Assembly (NCBI RefSeq): GCF_003003795.1
Contig: NZ_PVWK01000079.1
Location: 29,773 to 93,772, forward strand
Direction: 5' to 3'
Origin: Stenomitos frigidus ULC18
Lineage (GTDB): Bacteria > Cyanobacteriota > Cyanobacteriia > Leptolyngbyales > Leptolyngbyaceae
Length of the DNA: 64,000 bases
This document shows, piece after piece, positions 61,601 to 64,000 of this stretch. The notes under the pieces were generated by a model, which saw only the letters and a program-made list of their open reading frames with translations, was not told where the DNA came from and ran no database searches. Position 1 is the stretch's first letter. Each line of letters opens with the position of its first letter. The translations under genes were made by a program, and so were the position numbers.

Positions 61601-62285
61601 ACAATCTCCAGATTCTTATATACGCTGCTTACATGCAGACGCGTTAGGTGCATTAGGTAATGCATCTGAAGAAGTTATAGACAGTTTACTGGCACTGCTG
61701 AATGATCAAGAGGGAATAGTGCGTTCTATGGCAGCAGGAGCATTGGGTAAATTGAATACTCAGTTGAATATTCTTTCTGATAAGTCAAAGTTCACACAAA
61801 AATTAGAAGTTTTGCTTGAAGATCCTGTTTCAGTAGTTCGTTCCACAACTTTAAGAACACTAGGTAAGCTAGAGGTTAAGTCTGAAAGTGTTATGTCAAA
61901 AGCAGTTGCTCTGATTCAAGATGCAGATGTTATGGCTCGTCTAAATGTTGCTTATGCCCTTGGTAGCTTTGGAGAGACAACTGAAGAAGTAATTAGTGGT
62001 TTGCTGGTGCTACTTCAGGATTCAGACTCCAGGGTTTGTTATGGCGCTATAGATTCATTAGGTAAGCTAGAGCATATATCTGAGCTTGTAGTAAATAATC
62101 TGTTGTGCTTGCTTCAGGCTCCAGATTCATCAATACGTTCGCGTACACAATCTGTCTTGGTTAAGTTAAGCAAAAAGACCGATTGGGTTGAGACTGCATT
62201 AGTTCAGTGGATTGAGCAGCATCAGGATGAGGACTGTGTAGGAGCGGGGATTGATGCGCTGTGGGAGATAGTAGAAGGGGTGTAG
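58632..62285 (+). CDS. NACHT NTPase with heptapeptide-repeat insert and C-terminal HEAT repeats
   Basis: The protein has 1217 residues. Residues about 1-235 are a helical N-terminal domain of unassigned type, ending in a Gly/Trp/Glu-rich repeat. The NACHT core has Walker A G248-A-P-G-S-G-K-T-T-L and Walker B L-I-L-L-D-G-L-D-E-V at about 404-413, then T-S-R-P and R-N-P-L-L-L-T. Residues 280-349 are ten 7-residue units inserted between Walker A and B. From about 840 to 1180 there are about ten HEAT repeats of near 33 residues (A-E-A-L-G-K-L-G). It has the layout of bacterial STAND immune sensors: oligomerising NTPase plus a repeat sensor. Defence is inference. The HEAT half is AT-richer, with no HIP1. 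Confidence 0.93.
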   Translation: MVFEAIAGGLVKVALPKVAGAIAKAVKDKLNPTELQRALEVGLKESGGFDRGQKARNPVFYRSTDKDTDTFLAALLEHPEVQRELQKPLEQEGAPDVAMLVQAAKQIAIDLTLSVQDETLEPWLKAFANAYFDAITAIRFQVAQADYLEQLANWFDDVKFAGVAVPGQDVERAERLAQIFVMPDVEEEARRGWGGEGLRGWGDEGLTDDRQSQLLQEQRMRAQLERSGRKFSARQLLNQHQKKVVLLGAPGSGKTTLMSFFAVTLAEQQGAIATASDVSTEGLDRNTEGTDRDRSQIDRHTEGTDRDPTQTDRLTQGIDRDRSSMQPDTTRMHPDAEGLRLDATGLQTHTDVLPLPILVRIRDWARTPDVTLPEYARQFAETTMSCKLLPKGFFEHWLNNGRALILLDGLDEVAEEAKRYHLVQCIENFLGQYPQNRAIITSRPAGYKRDFFRTEEFPHYELQPFDDKKIEEFCDRWYRSRIQDTAEALRRKESLQKALNQQDRIKLLARNPLLLTIIALIHRYQARLPRERYKLYDKAVETLLTAWDDNKELSNQTVLQYLQLDDLRRLMESLAYWIHTQGNTGDTEGGTLIDKDELIQKLCQEIKTLKQLQHYEAKAEAERFVKFIRDRTGLLNEQGQDCYAFVHKTFQEYLAAQDINYQADNEDDFEIVLTHIEQHLHDPHWREVLLLLIAQQSPKKAARAIRKVLTANSPYEQWLHRDLLFAGRCLTEDPKGLKGADPSLSLEILEELIELGVSETPELTGKIRSQINYIPRHLEETEFEAEALRLLKNRKERISRWLFLEYQADLGEREATISALLLHLQNPEALDRAKAALTLSSLGNASEEILNALLTRLRQDQVSHVRASTAEALGKLGYASEPVITELLSRLQDPYSDVRSRAAEALGKLGKSSESTVVGLCSLLQDRVMVVRSRAAEALGKLGNSCEEVVMALLAQIQISDSSVRSSAASALASLGDSTGVITRELLTKLQSPDSYIRCLHADALGALGNASEEVIDSLLALLNDQEGIVRSMAAGALGKLNTQLNILSDKSKFTQKLEVLLEDPVSVVRSTTLRTLGKLEVKSESVMSKAVALIQDADVMARLNVAYALGSFGETTEEVISGLLVLLQDSDSRVCYGAIDSLGKLEHISELVVNNLLCLLQAPDSSIRSRTQSVLVKLSKKTDWVETALVQWIEQHQDEDCVGAGIDALWEIVEGV
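59203..59250 (+). repeat. 24-bp duplication inside the NACHT gene
   Basis: Two copies of a 24-bp G-rich unit (59203-59226 and 59227-59250; one base differs). They encode R-G-W-G-G-E-G-L and R-G-W-G-D-E-G-L, in the linker ahead of the NACHT domain. Confidence 0.95.
59469..59678 (+). repeat. Ten 21-bp units (minisatellite) inside the NACHT domain
   Basis: Every 21 bp encodes a 7-residue unit of consensus T-E-G-h-D-R-D, where h is Leu/Thr/Ile/Met. The first six units are close (T-E-G-L-D-R-N, T-E-G-T-D-R-D, R-S-Q-I-D-R-H, T-E-G-T-D-R-D, P-T-Q-T-D-R-L, T-Q-G-I-D-R-D) and carry HIP1-like GATCGCGATC. The last four have decayed. Confidence 0.95.
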
Positions 62286-62351
62286 GGTGTGGGGTATAGG
62301 GTGTAGGGGAAAAGCAGAGATAATGGCAAAAGGCTTAGGAAGGAAGCAGTG

Positions 62352-62537
62352 ATGAAAGGATATGTCAAAGACAAAAGCATTGTTTTAGTCGATGCGTTGC
62401 CAGAGGATATTCAGGAAGGTGATGAAGTTGAGGTCGTTGTCACGCTGATTACCAAACGGAAATATCCCTTTCCCACCTTTAAGCTAGGGGTTAAAGAGGA
62501 TTACGTGAATCGAGACAAAATTTATGAGTCCGATTAG
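62352..62537 (+). CDS. Small antitoxin-like protein, partner of VapC
   Basis: The protein has 61 residues from the ATG at 62352. It is beta-rich at the start (M-K-G-Y-V-K-D-K-S-I-V-L-V), then L-P-E-D-I-Q-E-G-D-E-V-E-V-V-V, a pattern of small antitoxins that precede PIN toxins in cyanobacteria. The C-terminus is basic and aromatic (K-R-K-Y-P-F-P-T-F). It overlaps the vapC-like gene by 14 bp. DNA binding and autoregulation are expected from the family position only. Confidence 0.8.
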   Translation: MKGYVKDKSIVLVDALPEDIQEGDEVEVVVTLITKRKYPFPTFKLGVKEDYVNRDKIYESD

Positions 62538-62994
62538 AGTCTTCTTTGATACCAACGTCTTGGTCTACGCGCATGATCAAGCCTCGGTTTATCACTCTGG
62601 CGCTGCATCACTGCTAGAAGCTGCCTTTCAGCAAAGCATTCAAGGTATCATCGCCGAGCAAAACATCGTTGAGCTATATCGAGTTTTGACGAACCCCATT
62701 GCAATGACGGGTAGCCCTTTAACGCCATCTCAAGCAAGCGAATTAATCGCTGGAACGTATCTCAGTGGCACCTTTGAGATCCTCTATCCAACTCTGGCAA
62801 CGATCGAGAAAACTCTAGAACTGGCGGTTTCTCGACAAATCACCTCCGCCAAAATCTTTGATCTACGGTTGGCTGCGTTAGCGTCTGAAGCTGCGATCGA
62901 TTACTTTGCAACCTACAACATTCGAGACTTTCGAGGAATCTCAGGCTTACCGACAATGCTACCCCAGGACATTTTGGCAGCCATTCAACTCTAA
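62524..62994 (+). CDS. PIN-domain ribonuclease, VapC-like toxin
   Basis: The protein has 156 residues. The PIN acidic residues are seen in F-F-D9-T-N-V-L-V-Y-A, in the middle E-L-Y-R-V-L-T-N-P, in I-F-D-L-R-L-A-A-L-A, and in Y-N-I-R-D-F. VapC proteins cleave RNA, often tRNA, when not held by their antitoxin. The gene overlaps the preceding antitoxin-like gene by 14 bp, the usual VapBC order, and the fold is complete. The exact RNA target is unknown. Confidence 0.92.
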   Translation: MSPIRVFFDTNVLVYAHDQASVYHSGAASLLEAAFQQSIQGIIAEQNIVELYRVLTNPIAMTGSPLTPSQASELIAGTYLSGTFEILYPTLATIEKTLELAVSRQITSAKIFDLRLAALASEAAIDYFATYNIRDFRGISGLPTMLPQDILAAIQL

Positions 62995-63000
62995 AAAGTA

Positions 63001-63282
63001 ATGAAGCAACCGAAACTATTAGACACAGTTGCCCTTCTCAAGCCAGTTCCGGCTGAACAGCTAATTTTAGTTGAGCCAGAGTATGCGTCTGTGAATCTAC
63101 CTGTTGGGCTGGTAGGCACCATTGTCGAAGTGTACGATCGGGAAGACGGCAACCACTTCCTCATTGAATTTGCCGATTCTAACGGCTGTGAGTATGCAAT
63201 GACGACTCTACAGGCAGACCGCTTTCTGGTCTTAAAGCATGACCTTGCAGAAGGCGATCGGCAGCTAGCTTCAGTGACATAG
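63001..63282 (+). CDS. DUF4926 family small protein
   Basis: The protein has 93 residues, 6 bp after vapC. It has the DUF4926 pattern: L-L-D-T-V-A-L, L-P-V-G-L-V-G-T-I-V-E-V-Y, and F-L-I-E-F-A-D-S-N-G-C-E-Y-A-M-T-T-L. It is a small all-beta (SH3-like) fold. Function is unknown. The family is frequent in cyanobacterial runs of toxin-antitoxin genes. Confidence 0.85.
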   Translation: MKQPKLLDTVALLKPVPAEQLILVEPEYASVNLPVGLVGTIVEVYDREDGNHFLIEFADSNGCEYAMTTLQADRFLVLKHDLAEGDRQLASVT

Positions 63283-63287
63283 CGCCG

Positions 63288-63488
63288 ATGAAAAAGATTC
63301 GTTATAGCAAAGATGTGGATGCTTTACTGGTTGAGCTATCAGATGCGCCCATAGCGTATGCCGAAGATGACGGGCAAGTGATCCTGCATTATTCTGATGA
63401 TGAAAAGTTAGTCCTCATTGAGATCTTAGATGTCACTCAATTTATGTCGGAAGAAAATTCTGATGCCATGATGCCGCTTTCCAGTTAA
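63288..63488 (+). CDS. DUF2283 family small protein
   Basis: The protein has 66 residues, 5 bp after the DUF4926 gene. It has the DUF2283 pattern: K-I-R-Y-S-K-D-V-D-A-L-L-V-E-L-S, then D-G-Q-V-I-L-H-Y, and L-V-L-I-E-I-L-D. Members are often paired with other small genes in toxin-antitoxin neighbourhoods and may act as antitoxins, which is not proven. It ends 12 bp before the next small gene. Confidence 0.88.
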   Translation: MKKIRYSKDVDALLVELSDAPIAYAEDDGQVILHYSDDEKLVLIEILDVTQFMSEENSDAMMPLSS

Positions 63489-63500
63489 AAGGAGTAAGCC

Positions 63501-63692
63501 ATTCTGCCGACTACCGAGCAAAACTTTGCCAGCGTCTGTGTTTGCCAGATGCGATCGAACTATTATCGAGACATCCAACTATTCCGCTACAACTCCCATT
63601 CAGGCATCATTTACATCTTCGCCAATGATGAGCTTCAAATCGTGATTCCCCGCAACGGTAATTGGAGGTTTTTAGATGAAGCCGAACTATGA
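63501..63692 (+). CDS. DUF6888-like small protein with probable ATT start
   Basis: The protein has 63 residues and reads L-P-T-T-E-Q-N-F-A-S-V-C-V-C-Q-M near the start, then Y-Y-R-D-I-Q-L-F-R-Y-N, G-I-I-Y-I-F-A and G-N-W-R-F-L. This is the DUF6888 pattern as I recall it. No ATG, GTG or TTG lies at the expected N-terminus. AAAGGAG (63488-63494) is 6 bases ahead of an ATT at 63501, the likely start. The end overlaps the following DUF6887 gene by 17 bp, the pair order known in cyanobacteria. Confidence 0.75.
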   Translation: MLPTTEQNFASVCVCQMRSNYYRDIQLFRYNSHSGIIYIFANDELQIVIPRNGNWRFLDEAEL

Positions 63693-63906
63693 CACCATGT
63701 CCTGGTCAGAACTGCGAGCCTACATCTTGACGCATCGAGACGATTTAGATGCGTTGGAAGCTTTATACGCCCGTCGCAGTCCTGATGCAGAAGCGACCTG
63801 GTTTACGCCCCCTAAAACGGAAGAAGAATGGCAGCAGCAGATGGAAATGGTGAAACCCTTTCTTGAACGAAAGCCTAAGAACCTGTTTGAAAAGGTAGTC
63901 ATGTAG
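63676..63906 (+). CDS. DUF6887 family small protein
   Basis: The protein has 76 residues. It starts M-K-P-N-Y-D-T-M-S-W-S-E-L-R-A-Y-I-L-T-H-R-D-D-L-D-A-L, the DUF6887 pattern, with a helical acidic N-terminus and a longer basic tail (F-L-E-R-K-P-K-N-L-F). It overlaps the DUF6888-like gene by 17 bp, so the two are translationally coupled. They may form a toxin-antitoxin-like pair; this is inference from neighbourhood. Confidence 0.8.
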   Translation: MKPNYDTMSWSELRAYILTHRDDLDALEALYARRSPDAEATWFTPPKTEEEWQQQMEMVKPFLERKPKNLFEKVVM

Positions 63907-63932
63907 AGTAAAGGGGTCGATCGGAGACCCCC
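63907..63932 (+). mobile_element. Probable left end of an insertion sequence
   Basis: Inverted GGGGTC and GACCCCC flank a GATCG centre directly ahead of a transposase start. This is the place where the IS left terminal repeat is expected. The exact boundary and target duplication cannot be set because the other end is outside the window. Confidence 0.5.
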
Positions 63933-64000
63933 AATGACACGACTAGCATACGACACAGACTTGAGTGCTGACCAGTGGGTCTGTCTTGCCCCTTATCTGC
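63933..64000 (+). CDS. IS5-type transposase, N-terminal end, cut by window edge
   Basis: The frame from the ATG at 63933 reads M-T-R-L-A-Y-D-T-D-L-S-A-D-Q-W-V-C-L-A-P-Y-L up to the edge. The x-Y-x-T-D-L-x-x-x-Q-W-x-x-x-x-P-x-L pattern is that of the N-terminal domain (DUF4096) of IS5/ISL2-type transposases common in cyanobacteria. The rest, with the DDE residues, lies beyond the window. Confidence 0.8.

Overview
The window looks like chromosomal DNA of a cyanobacterium, most likely a filamentous one. The HIP1 octamer GCGATCGC and its GATCGC core recur throughout coding and non-coding DNA. Heptanucleotide short tandem repeats (GTTTTGA, GCCTTTA, GTGGGGA types) fill several gaps. The gene content is also cyanobacterial: crtE and folD together, rplI next to dnaB, an ACT-domain malic enzyme, a SigG-like ECF sigma factor with a membrane anti-sigma, a ComFB-family protein, a chloroplast-type glutamyl endopeptidase and a PTPA-CTERM small protein. 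The genus cannot be fixed from this sequence alone.

Layout. 0-8.6 kb: the 5' end of a HAMP sensor protein, a universal stress protein, an internally duplicated membrane protein, a Rieske oxygenase, malic enzyme, an SRPBCC protein, a TIR protein with an EACC1-like N-terminus, and a DUF2993 protein. 8.7-12.4 kb: a reverse-strand block of DUF212 phosphatase-like protein, crtE and folD, then a lipoprotein and a Nudix hydrolase that overlap. 12.9-22.4 kb: a diguanylate cyclase, a Ski2-like helicase, a second Usp, an M48 protease, gamma-glutamyltransferase and several small membrane proteins. 22.4-27.9 kb: an M28 peptidase, two close HD-domain paralogues flanking an aldo/keto reductase, a STAS protein and other small genes. 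28.2-29.5 kb: a ParM-like/ParR-like pair with phased repeats in front. 29.7-43.5 kb: mostly housekeeping (S9D peptidase, rplI, dnaB, SMR pump, FKBP, HAD, AI-2E family, tRNA-Lys, CPA2 antiporter, M23, ComFB, YkuD). 43.8-53.8 kb: sigG with its anti-sigma, tRNA-Arg, moaC, SDR, an AAA protein with a lost Walker B, a broken Uma2 gene and a YyaL-like protein.

54.4-64 kb is an accessory region. It has a gene-poor kilobase, two possible transposase remnants, and a metallo-beta-lactamase-fold gene with an in-frame stop. It then has a 1217-residue NACHT-HEAT NTPase, a run of overlapping small toxin-antitoxin-like genes (antitoxin/VapC, DUF4926, DUF2283, DUF6888/DUF6887), and the start of an IS transposase at the right edge. 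One member of this run, a DUF6888-like gene at 63501-63692, appears to use a rare ATT start.

The strongest candidates for something undescribed are these. (i) The NACHT protein carries ten tandem heptapeptide units, encoded by 21-bp DNA repeats, between Walker A and Walker B, and its HEAT half differs in base composition from its NTPase half. (ii) The EACC1-like/TIR fusion at 6.5 kb has no visible partner. (iii) The compact ParM/ParR-like cassette sits in a chromosomal context. Other points of note are interspersed MITE-like repeats, tandem repeats expanded inside open reading frames, several long near-perfect palindromes, and a 21-bp tandem array that duplicates a stop codon upstream of sigG. 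No CRISPR array, rRNA or riboswitch was seen.
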